DNA of 64,000 nt from G965250275 sp965250275. Its GTDB lineage: Bacteria > Pseudomonadota > Alphaproteobacteria > Rhodobacterales > Rhodobacteraceae. Shown here one piece after another: positions 53,535 to 61,278 of this stretch. Position numbers and translations under genes: made by a program. Under the pieces are notes generated by a model, which saw nothing but the letters and a program-made list of their open reading frames with translations, did no database searches and was not told where the DNA came from. Every line of letters begins with the position of its first letter. Positions within the stretch are counted from its first letter, which is position 1. The stretch spans positions 2,852,001 through 2,916,000 of the forward strand of contig OZ252297.1 in NCBI GenBank assembly GCA_965250275.1, given 5' to 3'.

Positions 53535-55427
53535 ATGAACCATTCCAGACTGCGCCTAACCTCACCCGCATCGGCGTTTGCATCGGCGCGTCCCGATGCG
53601 CCGGTGCGCCGGCTCGGGCAACTGCTGGTCGAAGCCGGGCTGATCTCACCCGCTCAGCTGGTGCAAGCGCTGGAAGCGCAACTGCGCCTGAACGTCCCGC
53701 TGGGCGAGATCCTTGTGAGCAAGGGGCTTCTGCAGAAGCATCAATTGCTGGACGTTCTGGCGCAACAGGCCGGGCTGATGCGCGCCAATCTGGAGGGCCC
53801 ACATCGGCAAAGCGACCTGATGGATCACCGGCCGCGGGAATTCTGGTTCAGGCACCGCGCTGTCCCGTGGATGACGCTCGGCGATGCGACGATCATTGCA
53901 ACGGAAAACGTTGCTGCCATTCCCGCCCTGCGCGCCAGTTTCGCCGGTTCTGAAACGCTCTTCGTCGTCGCGCCAGAAGACCGGATCATGGCGCACCTGA
54001 GCGCACATTATGCCCGCGCCATGGTGCGCGATGCTGAATCCAAGCTCGCTGCACCCCTGTCTTGTCGCCATTGGTGCATCTCCCCAAAACCGGCAGCCAT
54101 AGGAATGTTGGTTGCGCTTTGCCTTGGCACGGCGGCTCTCTGGCTGGCGCCGCTGGCCCTCTTCACCGGACTCTGCATGATCGCCGTGTTCACGCTGGCG
54201 CTGATCTCGGGGCTGAAACTCGTCGGCCTGCTGGCCTGGCCCTTTCGCATCAAGGAAATCCCAACCACAACTGAGCGCTTTCGGCCAATTCGATTGCCGC
54301 GCATCTCCATCCTGGTGCCCTTGTTCCATGAAACCGAGATCGCCGACACGCTAGTAGAACGGCTCAAACAGCTCACCTATCCGGAACCGCTGCTGGATGT
54401 GCTGCTGGTTCTTGAGGACTCCGACGCGCAGACCCGCGAGACCCTGCGCCAGACCGCCCTGCCACCGTGGATGCGGATCATCGAGGTGCCAGACAGCGGA
54501 ACCATCACCACCAAACCGCGCGCCCTGAACTACGCCCTGCGCTACTGCAAAGGCGAGATCATCGGGGTCTGGGACGCCGAAGACGCCCCGGCACCGGACC
54601 AGCTGGACCGGGTGGCACAGGCCTTTTCCGAAGCCCCTGCCAAAACAGCCTGCCTGCAGGGGATCCTCGATTACTACAATCCGCGCTCAAACTGGCTGTC
54701 GCGATGCTTCACCATCGAATACGCCAGTTGGTTCCGCGTGATCTTGCCCGGGATTTCGCGTCTGGGGCTCGTCATTCCGCTGGGCGGCACGACGTTTTTC
54801 GTGCGTCGCGCCGCGCTGGAGCGCGTGGGCGCATGGGACGCTCACAATGTGACCGAAGACGCCGACCTGGGCGTGCGGCTGGCGCGGTTTGGCTACAAGA
54901 CCGAACTTATCCCAACGGTCACGGGCGAAGAGGCCAACTGTCATCCCTTGCGATGGATCCGACAACGTTCGCGCTGGCTTAAGGGCTTCATGATGACCTA
55001 TGCCGTGCATATGCGGGCGCCGCGGCGGCTGCTGCGCGACCTGGGTTGGAAAAGGTTCATCGGCGTTCAGTGTTTCTTCCTCGGGACGCTGGCGCAGTTT
55101 CTGCTGTCTCCGGTTCTGTTGTCATTCTGGATGATCCCGTTCGGTTTGCCCCACCCGGTTGCGCTGACCCTCTCCCCGGCTCTGCTCTGGGCGATTTGTG
55201 GACTGTTCTTCTTCACCGAAGTGATCAATCTCATCATTGGGTGCCTCGCGGTGAGCGGGCCGCGCCACCGCTTTCTTATGATTTGGGTTCCGACGCTCCC
55301 GCTCTACTTTCCGATGGGGGCGCTGGCGGCCTACAAAGCGGCGGCCGAGCTGATCCGCCGCCCTTTCTACTGGGACAAAACCGAGCACGGGCTGAGCCTT
55401 CCAGACGGTGACGCAGGCGCTGCTTAG
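53535..55427 (+). CDS. Membrane glycosyltransferase family 2 with MshEN-like N-terminus
   Basis: A 630-residue protein starting MNHSRLRLTSPASAFASARP. Residues 25-140 resemble the type II secretion/MshE N-terminal domain (RRLGQLLVEAGLISPAQLVQ, GEILVSKGLLQKHQLLDVLA). Two helices follow, then a GT2 catalytic domain with ISILVPLFHETEIADTLVER, VWDAEDAPAPDQLDR, EDADLGVRLARFGY and RQRSRWLKGF (QxxRW), and four C-terminal helices. Probably makes an exopolysaccharide; MshEN domains bind cyclic-di-GMP. It ends overlapping the GntR gene by 4 bp. Confidence 0.85.
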   Translation: MNHSRLRLTSPASAFASARPDAPVRRLGQLLVEAGLISPAQLVQALEAQLRLNVPLGEILVSKGLLQKHQLLDVLAQQAGLMRANLEGPHRQSDLMDHRPREFWFRHRAVPWMTLGDATIIATENVAAIPALRASFAGSETLFVVAPEDRIMAHLSAHYARAMVRDAESKLAAPLSCRHWCISPKPAAIGMLVALCLGTAALWLAPLALFTGLCMIAVFTLALISGLKLVGLLAWPFRIKEIPTTTERFRPIRLPRISILVPLFHETEIADTLVERLKQLTYPEPLLDVLLVLEDSDAQTRETLRQTALPPWMRIIEVPDSGTITTKPRALNYALRYCKGEIIGVWDAEDAPAPDQLDRVAQAFSEAPAKTACLQGILDYYNPRSNWLSRCFTIEYASWFRVILPGISRLGLVIPLGGTTFFVRRAALERVGAWDAHNVTEDADLGVRLARFGYKTELIPTVTGEEANCHPLRWIRQRSRWLKGFMMTYAVHMRAPRRLLRDLGWKRFIGVQCFFLGTLAQFLLSPVLLSFWMIPFGLPHPVALTLSPALLWAICGLFFFTEVINLIIGCLAVSGPRHRFLMIWVPTLPLYFPMGALAAYKAAAELIRRPFYWDKTEHGLSLPDGDAGAA

Positions 55428-56077
55428 CGCTCCTGTTCGCGGGCCCCGGCATCCTGCTTCAGCCGGGTCATGAATGCCACTGAGATATGCTCCTTCAGGG
55501 CTGCCTCGGCGGCATCTTCGTCCCGCGCCTCGATGGCGCGCACTATCCCGTCATGCTCACCCTGCGCGATGGGCCCACGTCCTTGCGCCGCGAGCGACGT
55601 TGTCGCCATGAGCGCCATGGTCCGATGCACAAGGTCAAGCTGTTGCACGAGATACCGGTTGTGCGAGGCGAGGTGGATTTGCTTGTGAAACCGTCGGTTG
55701 GCACGGGCCAGCGCCGCTGGATCGTTGATCAGGGCGTCATCCGCTTCCACCATGTCGCGCAGCACCTGAACCTCTTCGCGTGTGGCATGGCGTGCGGCCA
55801 GACGGGCCGCCAGACCTTCCAGTTCCCGGCGCACGACGTAGAGCTCGGCCATCTGGTTGTGATCCAGCGAGGCCACGATCAGCGAGCGCCCGTCGCGTTC
55901 CAGCAGAGATTGTGTCTCCAGCCTTTGCAGCGCCTCGCGGATCGGCGTGCGCGACACCCCGAACCGGTCCGCAAGATCACTTTCGACGAGGCGATCGCCG
56001 GGTTTAAAAACACCCACATCAATCGCCTCCAATATGAGGCTGTAAGCGTCAGCTTGAGGTGATTTGGTTCGGGCCAT
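55424..56077 (-). CDS. GntR-family regulator, FadR (FCD) subfamily
   Basis: A 217-residue regulator. Winged helix RLVESDLADRFGVSRTPIRE and LQRLETQSLLERDGRSLIVA, then an all-helical FCD domain (RRELEGLAARLAARHATREE, HKQIHLASHNRYLVQQLDLV) with metal-binding His/Asp candidates. Such proteins usually sense a carboxylic acid. Divergent from the HAD phosphatase gene (97 bp). Confidence 0.9.
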   Translation of the reverse strand: MARTKSPQADAYSLILEAIDVGVFKPGDRLVESDLADRFGVSRTPIREALQRLETQSLLERDGRSLIVASLDHNQMAELYVVRRELEGLAARLAARHATREEVQVLRDMVEADDALINDPAALARANRRFHKQIHLASHNRYLVQQLDLVHRTMALMATTSLAAQGRGPIAQGEHDGIVRAIEARDEDAAEAALKEHISVAFMTRLKQDAGAREQER

Positions 56078-56174
56078 ATGCGCAGACTTCCTGTTTTAAC
56101 TTGTCTACCGTCCGCGCCGCGCCGCGATCAACCCTGCCGTTGCCTCGTCCAGCGGACTGCCCTACACCGCAGCT

Positions 56175-56819
56175 ATGGTCAAAGATGCGTTCTCTCACGT
56201 CAGCTATTGGGTCTTCGACCTCGACAACACGTTGTACCCGCCCGCAGCGCGATTGTTCGACCAGATCGAAGTCAGGATGACCCGCTATGTCATGGAGGCA
56301 TTGCGGGTCGAGCAAGCCGAGGCTGACCGGCTGCGCACGCATTACTGGCATCAGTACGGTACGACGCTCGCGGGTCTGATGCGGGAGCACGATGTCGATC
56401 CGACGCCGTATCTGACGGATGTGCACGACATCTCTCTGGATCATCTGGAAGAAGACCGGCTGCTCGCCAATCAGATTGCCGAGTTGCCCGGTCGCCGCAT
56501 CGTCTACACCAACGGGACCGCCCCCTATGCCGAGAAGGTTCTCGAAGCCCGCGGTCTGGCGGGACTGTTCGACGCAATTTATGGCGTTGAGCATGCCGGA
56601 TACCTCCCGAAACCGGAGCGCGCCGCATTTGAGAGCATCTTTACCCGCGACGGCACCGATCCGACACGTGCCGCCATGTTCGAGGACGACCCTCGCAATC
56701 TGGCGGAGCCTCACGCCATGGGAATGCGCACTGTGCACGTCGCCCCGGACCCTCACGAGGCGGATCACATCCACCACCACACCAGTGACCTGACGTCTTT
56801 TCTGCGAAACCTGACCTGA
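56175..56819 (+). CDS. HAD-family pyrimidine 5'-nucleotidase-like phosphatase
   Basis: A 214-residue HAD hydrolase. Motif I VFDLDNTLYPPAARLFDQIE, motif II IVYTNGTAPYAEKVLE, motif III YLPKPERAAF, motif IV AAMFEDDPRNLAEPHAMGM. The LYPP after motif I is typical of the pyrimidine 5'-nucleotidase subgroup common in alphaproteobacteria. Confidence 0.9.
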   Translation: MVKDAFSHVSYWVFDLDNTLYPPAARLFDQIEVRMTRYVMEALRVEQAEADRLRTHYWHQYGTTLAGLMREHDVDPTPYLTDVHDISLDHLEEDRLLANQIAELPGRRIVYTNGTAPYAEKVLEARGLAGLFDAIYGVEHAGYLPKPERAAFESIFTRDGTDPTRAAMFEDDPRNLAEPHAMGMRTVHVAPDPHEADHIHHHTSDLTSFLRNLT

Positions 56820-56909
56820 ATCGTCAAACCTGCGGCATTCTGTATCTGGCCCTTTCTGCGTTGCAGCATACCTGCAATTTGTAAAACGCGAACAGAAGAG
56901 ACACCTTGA

Positions 56910-57158
56910 ATGGCACTTGCAGAATTCCCGCGCCGTCGCCCGTTGTGGCAACGGCTTTTCTTTACGATCCCGGTTCTGGGCTGGATCGCGCGCGATCTTG
57001 CGAACGACCCCAAAGGCAACATGTGGGCCGCGGTCATCACCTTCATCAGCGCATGGGGCTGCGCCATTCTGTTCTTCGGATTGCCCGGTCTTTACATTCC
57101 AGCCCTGATTATGGTTCCGGTCATCTGGCTGGTCCTGCTGCTGATCACGGGCATCTGA
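56910..57158 (+). CDS. Small conserved membrane protein
   Basis: An 82-residue protein with two membrane helices (about 16-28 weak, 38-80 long: AVITFISAWGCAILFFGLPG and LIMVPVIWLVLLLITGI) and a basic N-terminus (FPRRRPLWQRLFF). No named domain recognised. Lies between the HAD and UbiH-like genes on the same strand. Confidence 0.75.
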   Translation: MALAEFPRRRPLWQRLFFTIPVLGWIARDLANDPKGNMWAAVITFISAWGCAILFFGLPGLYIPALIMVPVIWLVLLLITGI

Positions 57159-57227
57159 CCAGACCGGACACGATGTCGCTTGGCCTTTGTGGCGAATGCT
57201 CCCTAGAGTTCACGGGAGAGGACCCGC

Positions 57228-58424
57228 ATGGATTATGATTGCGACATTCTGATTTCCGGCGGCGGGATCGCTGGCCTGACCGCAGCGGCTGCTTTTGGGC
57301 ATGCGGGTTTCAAAGTGATCTGTGTCGACCCGACGCCACCCGTTGTGAACCGGGACGACGTCGGGTCGGACATGCGCACCACCGCGATCCTTCAACCGGC
57401 CCGGGCCCTGCTGGACGACATCGGATTGTGGGACCGTCTGTCCGATCACGCCGCACCGCTTCAGGTCATGCGCATCATCGATGCGGGCGGGGAACTGCCG
57501 GAGCCAAGGATCACCCGCGATTTCGATGCGTCCGACATCTCGGACCAGCCGTTCGGGTGGAACGTCCCGAACTGGGCGTTGCGCCGGGAACTGGTTGCGC
57601 GGCTCCAAGAACTCCCTGCTGTCGACTTCCGACCCGGCGTTGGCAGCACATCCCTCTTTACCCGGACCGGCATGGCGCGGGTCGGCCTGAGCGACGGCGG
57701 TCGCGTGACGGCACGGCTGGTCGTCGCGGCCGATGGTCGGAATTCCCCTATGCGCGATGCGGCGGGCATCGTGGTGCATACACGCCGCTACGGGCAAAAG
57801 GCGCTCGCCTTTGCCGTCACACATCCGGTTCCGCACGACAACGTCTCGACGGAAATCCACCGCACCGGTGGGCCCTTCACGCTCGTGCCGCTCCCGGATC
57901 ACGAAGGCAGTCCCTCTTCCGCGGTTGTCTGGATGGATGACGGGCGCAAGATCCGAGCTCTGATGGACATGGAGGTGTCTGCGTTCGAAGACGCTATGAG
58001 CCAACGCTCCTGCCATCTCTTCGGACCACTCACACTGGTCTCGCGGCGCACTGTCTGGCCAATCATCTGCCAGGAAGCCGTTTCACTGGTGGCCGAACGC
58101 GTTGCACTCATGGCAGAAGCCGCGCATGTAGTGCCACCCATCGGGGCGCAGGGGCTGAATATGAGCCTGAGCGATCTGCGCTGTCTGCTGGAACTGGCGC
58201 GCGACCGGCCAGAGGGGCTTGGCGATCAAAAAATGCTGGACGCCTATCACAATGCCCGCATACGCGACATCCAGGTTCGGGTTCAGGGCATTGATCTGCT
58301 GAACCGCGCATCGATGCTACAGGCACGTCCCCTCAGGGACCTGCGCGGGCTCGGCCTTGACGCGCTTTATGCTCTCACACCTGTTCGCAAGAGCCTTATG
58401 CAGATGGGTCTGGGCGTCCGCTGA
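57228..58424 (+). CDS. UbiH/UbiF-like FAD monooxygenase
   Basis: A 398-residue flavoprotein hydroxylase. The dinucleotide loop is ILISGGGIAGLTAAAAFG, the DG motif RLVVAADGRNSPMRDAAG near residue 160, and the last box VALMAEAAHVVPPIGAQGLN replaces the usual GD before AAH with AE. It probably hydroxylates the ubiquinone ring or a similar phenol. GGGAGAGG precedes the ATG. Confidence 0.88.
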   Translation: MDYDCDILISGGGIAGLTAAAAFGHAGFKVICVDPTPPVVNRDDVGSDMRTTAILQPARALLDDIGLWDRLSDHAAPLQVMRIIDAGGELPEPRITRDFDASDISDQPFGWNVPNWALRRELVARLQELPAVDFRPGVGSTSLFTRTGMARVGLSDGGRVTARLVVAADGRNSPMRDAAGIVVHTRRYGQKALAFAVTHPVPHDNVSTEIHRTGGPFTLVPLPDHEGSPSSAVVWMDDGRKIRALMDMEVSAFEDAMSQRSCHLFGPLTLVSRRTVWPIICQEAVSLVAERVALMAEAAHVVPPIGAQGLNMSLSDLRCLLELARDRPEGLGDQKMLDAYHNARIRDIQVRVQGIDLLNRASMLQARPLRDLRGLGLDALYALTPVRKSLMQMGLGVR

Positions 58425-58478
58425 CTGACCCGGCTGCCAAGGGTGTTTGAGCGCCATGGGATCAGGCACACAACGATC

Positions 58479-58494
58479 TGCACACCGCTGTGCA
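58479..58494. promoter_or_regulatory. Palindrome upstream of coxC-like gene
   Basis: TGCACA-CCGC-TGTGCA, a perfect 6-bp inverted repeat, about 130 bases before the MHYT-LytTR gene and 55 bases after the UbiH-like stop. Candidate operator. Confidence 0.4.
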
Positions 58495-58625
58495 ATGATT
58501 GCGAAGGGACGGCGGCCGTTCTGAAACCTCGTGTCCTGATCGCTCTGCCCACACTCCAATTTGACGCGAAAGGGCTGGCGACAGCGCCTTGAAATGCGTT
58601 AACAATTCGGTCGGGAGGGCAGCCA

Positions 58626-59750
58626 CTGCTGGATTTCAGCCATAGCAACCTGTATGTGCTCGGGTCTTTCGCGATCGCGCTGATCGCAGGGTTCGCGGGG
58701 CTGTCCTTGACCCGCGGCGCCGCGCAACTTGCTGTTCCTGTGCGCAAACTGGTGGTGTCGGCATCCGCCGTCATTCTGGGCTGGGGCATCTGGTCGATGC
58801 ATTTCGTGGCCATGCTGGGTCTGCAACTGCCGGTTCTGGTCTACTACGACCCGCTGATCACCCTGATCTCTGCCCTGATCGCGATCCTGGTGACCGGTCT
58901 TGCCCTGGTTCTGGTGCACTTCGGCCAGAGAACCACCACCAAGATTGTCGCCGCAGGTGCGACGCTTGGATTGGGGATCGCCGCGATGCACTATGTCGGC
59001 ATGTCGGGCATCGAGGTGTGTCGCCCGGTTTATTCGCTTGTGGGCATCCTGACGGCGATTTCCGCCTCCATCGCGCTCAGCATCATGTCGTTCCTGATCT
59101 CCTATGGCACGCGCAGCCGGCGCGGCATCCTGCTCGGCGTGCTGGGATTTGCCGTCGCCGTCTTTGCGGTTCATTTCATCGCCATGTCCGGCACTGGATT
59201 TGTTCTGGACGAAGGAACCACCGGAACAGGCCCCAGACTCAGCAACGAAGTTCTGGCTTTTGGCGTCGCGCTGTCTGCCTTCGTTCTGTCAGGCGCCTCG
59301 CTGCTGACCGGGGCCACGTTTGCCGAAGCTGACGCGCCTGCGGCACCGGAACCCGATCCTGCTCCGCTGCCTGTCGCGGAGCCTCCGGAACCCACACCAC
59401 CGGTTGCCGAAGCCCCGGACCCCCGGCTCCCCTATGAAGCCAATGCCAAGACCCATTTCATTGACGCGCAGTCGGTTTCGGCCATTCGCGCCGAAGGTCA
59501 CTACACGGTGCTCTATGCCGGAAAAGAAAAGCTCTTCTGTCCATGGTCCATCACCGAGGCCGAAGCCCGCGTGAGAACTCCCGGCTTCATCCGGACGCAC
59601 CGCAGCTACCTTGTGAACACCGCCCATGTTACGAGTTTCGAACGCAAAAAGGACAACGGCGTCTGCTACTTCGAAAACACTGAAGCCCTGACGAAAGCGC
59701 CGGTCAGCCGGTCCCGCCTGCCCGAAGTGCAGGAATTGTTGGGCGTCTGA
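58626..59750 (+). CDS. coxC: MHYT-LytTR sensor/regulator (CoxC-like)
   Basis: About 374 residues if CTG at 58626 is the start. The first 200 residues are an MHYT membrane sensor: repeats WSMHFVAMLGL, IAAMHYVGMSGI and FAVHFIAMSGTGF, with His/Met pairs suited to bind copper or haem. A Pro-rich linker (PAPLPVAEPPEPTPP) leads to a C-terminal LytTR DNA-binding domain (THFIDAQSVSAIRAEGHYTV, FIRTHRSYLVNTAHVTSFER). CoxC and CoxH of Oligotropha have the same layout. It likely senses CO or O2 and controls coxMSL. Confidence 0.85.
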   Translation: MLDFSHSNLYVLGSFAIALIAGFAGLSLTRGAAQLAVPVRKLVVSASAVILGWGIWSMHFVAMLGLQLPVLVYYDPLITLISALIAILVTGLALVLVHFGQRTTTKIVAAGATLGLGIAAMHYVGMSGIEVCRPVYSLVGILTAISASIALSIMSFLISYGTRSRRGILLGVLGFAVAVFAVHFIAMSGTGFVLDEGTTGTGPRLSNEVLAFGVALSAFVLSGASLLTGATFAEADAPAAPEPDPAPLPVAEPPEPTPPVAEAPDPRLPYEANAKTHFIDAQSVSAIRAEGHYTVLYAGKEKLFCPWSITEAEARVRTPGFIRTHRSYLVNTAHVTSFERKKDNGVCYFENTEALTKAPVSRSRLPEVQELLGV

Positions 59751-59767
59751 CACCCTCACAACAGGCG

Positions 59768-59822
59768 CGAAAATGCTGCACCTGCATACGCATTTCGTGC
59801 AGAGATGGCGCATTTCGTGCAG
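59768..59822 (+). repeat. Tandem direct repeats in the coxM control region
   Basis: CGCATTTCGTGCAG occurs twice, perfectly, at 59789-59802 and 59809-59822 (20 bp start to start, two helical turns). A weaker copy (8 of 14) lies 21 bp upstream at 59768-59781. LytTR regulators bind tandem direct repeats, and the LytTR gene ends 17 bases earlier. Downstream is a poor promoter (TTGAGC, 15-base spacer, TATGCC at 59855-59881), of the activator-dependent kind. Confidence 0.65.
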
Positions 59823-59917
59823 CGACTTGCGACGCTGGCGCAGAATGACTCGCGTTGAGCCTGCGTGCCCCTGCCTATGCCCTCCCATACCCAATGGCGT
59901 GGTCAGGGAGGATCTAT

Positions 59918-60772
59918 ATGATACCCGCTCCATTTGAATATCATCGGCCCGACAGTGTCTCCGGCGCTTTGTCGATCATCCAGGAACATGGTGACGACGC
60001 GCGTGTGATGGCAGGTGGTCACAGCTTGATACCCATGATGAAGCTGCGCATGGCAGACGTGCCGCATCTCATCGATCTGCAGGACATCTCGGAACTGCGC
60101 GGCATATCCGTGGCGGGCGACACGATCACCATCGGCGCCACCACGGCGCAGGCCGAACTGATCAACAGTGCAGAGATCGCACAGAGCGCCCCCATTGTGC
60201 ATGAGGCCGCGTTGCAGATTGCAGACCCGCAGGTGCGGTATGTCGGCACCATCGGCGGCAACGTTGCAAACGGCGATCCGGGCAACGACATGCCCGGCCT
60301 GATGCAATGCCTCGACGCCACCTTTACGCTGGTCGGTCCGGACGGGACCCGCACGGTTGCGGCGCGCGAGTTTTATGAGGCGGCTTACATGACCAGCCGC
60401 GAAGATGACGAGATCCTGACGTCGATCAGCTTTCAGGCGCCCAGCGGGGGATATGCCTATGAGAAGCAAAAGCGAAAGATTGGTGATTACGCGACCGCTG
60501 CGGCGGCCGTGATCCTGCAGAAGGACGGCGACACGTGTTCCGCCGCTTCCGTCGCGATGACAAATCTGAGCGATGTGCCGGTCTATTCCGAAGCCGCCTG
60601 TGCGGCTCTTGTCGGCACCGGATGCGATGACGCGGCAGTCCAAGCTGCCGTGGCAGCAATGCTGGCAGACATCGATCCGAACGAAGACAACCGGGGACCT
60701 GTTGCGTTCAAGCGCCATGTCGCCGGCATCATTCTCGCCCGCGCCATCGAGCGCGCCTGGTCGCGCGCCTAA
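59918..60772 (+). CDS. coxM: CO dehydrogenase medium (FAD) subunit
   Basis: A 284-residue flavoprotein. The FAD loops are AGGHSLIP at 32-39 and TIGGNVANGDPGND at 111-124, as in Oligotropha CoxM. It takes electrons from the iron-sulfur subunit and passes them to quinone. ATG at 59918 with GGGAGG six bases upstream; the longer ORF from 59855 lacks a site. First of the M-S-L order typical of form I enzymes. Confidence 0.95.
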   Translation: MIPAPFEYHRPDSVSGALSIIQEHGDDARVMAGGHSLIPMMKLRMADVPHLIDLQDISELRGISVAGDTITIGATTAQAELINSAEIAQSAPIVHEAALQIADPQVRYVGTIGGNVANGDPGNDMPGLMQCLDATFTLVGPDGTRTVAAREFYEAAYMTSREDDEILTSISFQAPSGGYAYEKQKRKIGDYATAAAAVILQKDGDTCSAASVAMTNLSDVPVYSEAACAALVGTGCDDAAVQAAVAAMLADIDPNEDNRGPVAFKRHVAGIILARAIERAWSRA

Positions 60773-60786
60773 GGGAGGAAAACAGC

Positions 60787-61278
60787 ATGGCAAGCAAAGT
60801 TGTAACACTGAACGTCAACGGCGAGTCCCAAGAGGTTCTGGTCGAACCCCGCGAGTTGCTGATCTATGTTCTGCGGGAGAAGTTGAAGCTGACCGGCCCT
60901 CATGTCGGGTGCGAGACCTCTCATTGCGGCGCGTGCACCGTCGATATGGATGGCAAGTCGGTCAAATCCTGTACAATGTTCGCCGTACAGGCGGATGGCG
61001 CCGAAATCACCACCATCGAAGGTCTGGGCGCGCCGGATGCGCTGCATGTTCTGCAGGAGAGCTTTCGCGAGCATCACGGATTGCAGTGCGGATATTGCAC
61101 ACCCGGCATGATCACGCGGGCGCACCGCCTGCTTCAGGAAAACCCCGATCCGACCGAAGAAGAGGTCCGCTTCGGGATTGCGGGCAATCTGTGCCGCTGC
61201 ACCGGTTACCAGAACATCGTGAAATCCATTCTCGCCGCCGCGGCCGAGATCAACTCTGCGAAGGAGGCGGCCCAATGA
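60787..61278 (+). CDS. coxS: CO dehydrogenase small (2Fe-2S) subunit
   Basis: A 163-residue protein. Plant-type cluster ligands C42, C47, C50, C62 (GCETSHCGACTVDMD); second cluster C101, C104, C136, C138 (QCGYCTPGM and NLCRCTGYQN). It carries electrons from the Mo-Cu centre in CoxL to CoxM. It is 14 bases after coxM and overlaps coxL by 4 bp (ATGA). Confidence 0.96.
   Translation: MASKVVTLNVNGESQEVLVEPRELLIYVLREKLKLTGPHVGCETSHCGACTVDMDGKSVKSCTMFAVQADGAEITTIEGLGAPDALHVLQESFREHHGLQCGYCTPGMITRAHRLLQENPDPTEEEVRFGIAGNLCRCTGYQNIVKSILAAAAEINSAKEAAQ

Noticed and set aside
60573..61274. Upstream extension of the coxL reading frame
   Set aside because: It runs out of frame through coxM and coxS, whose own frames carry the FAD and iron-sulfur motifs. 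CoxL starts at 61275.
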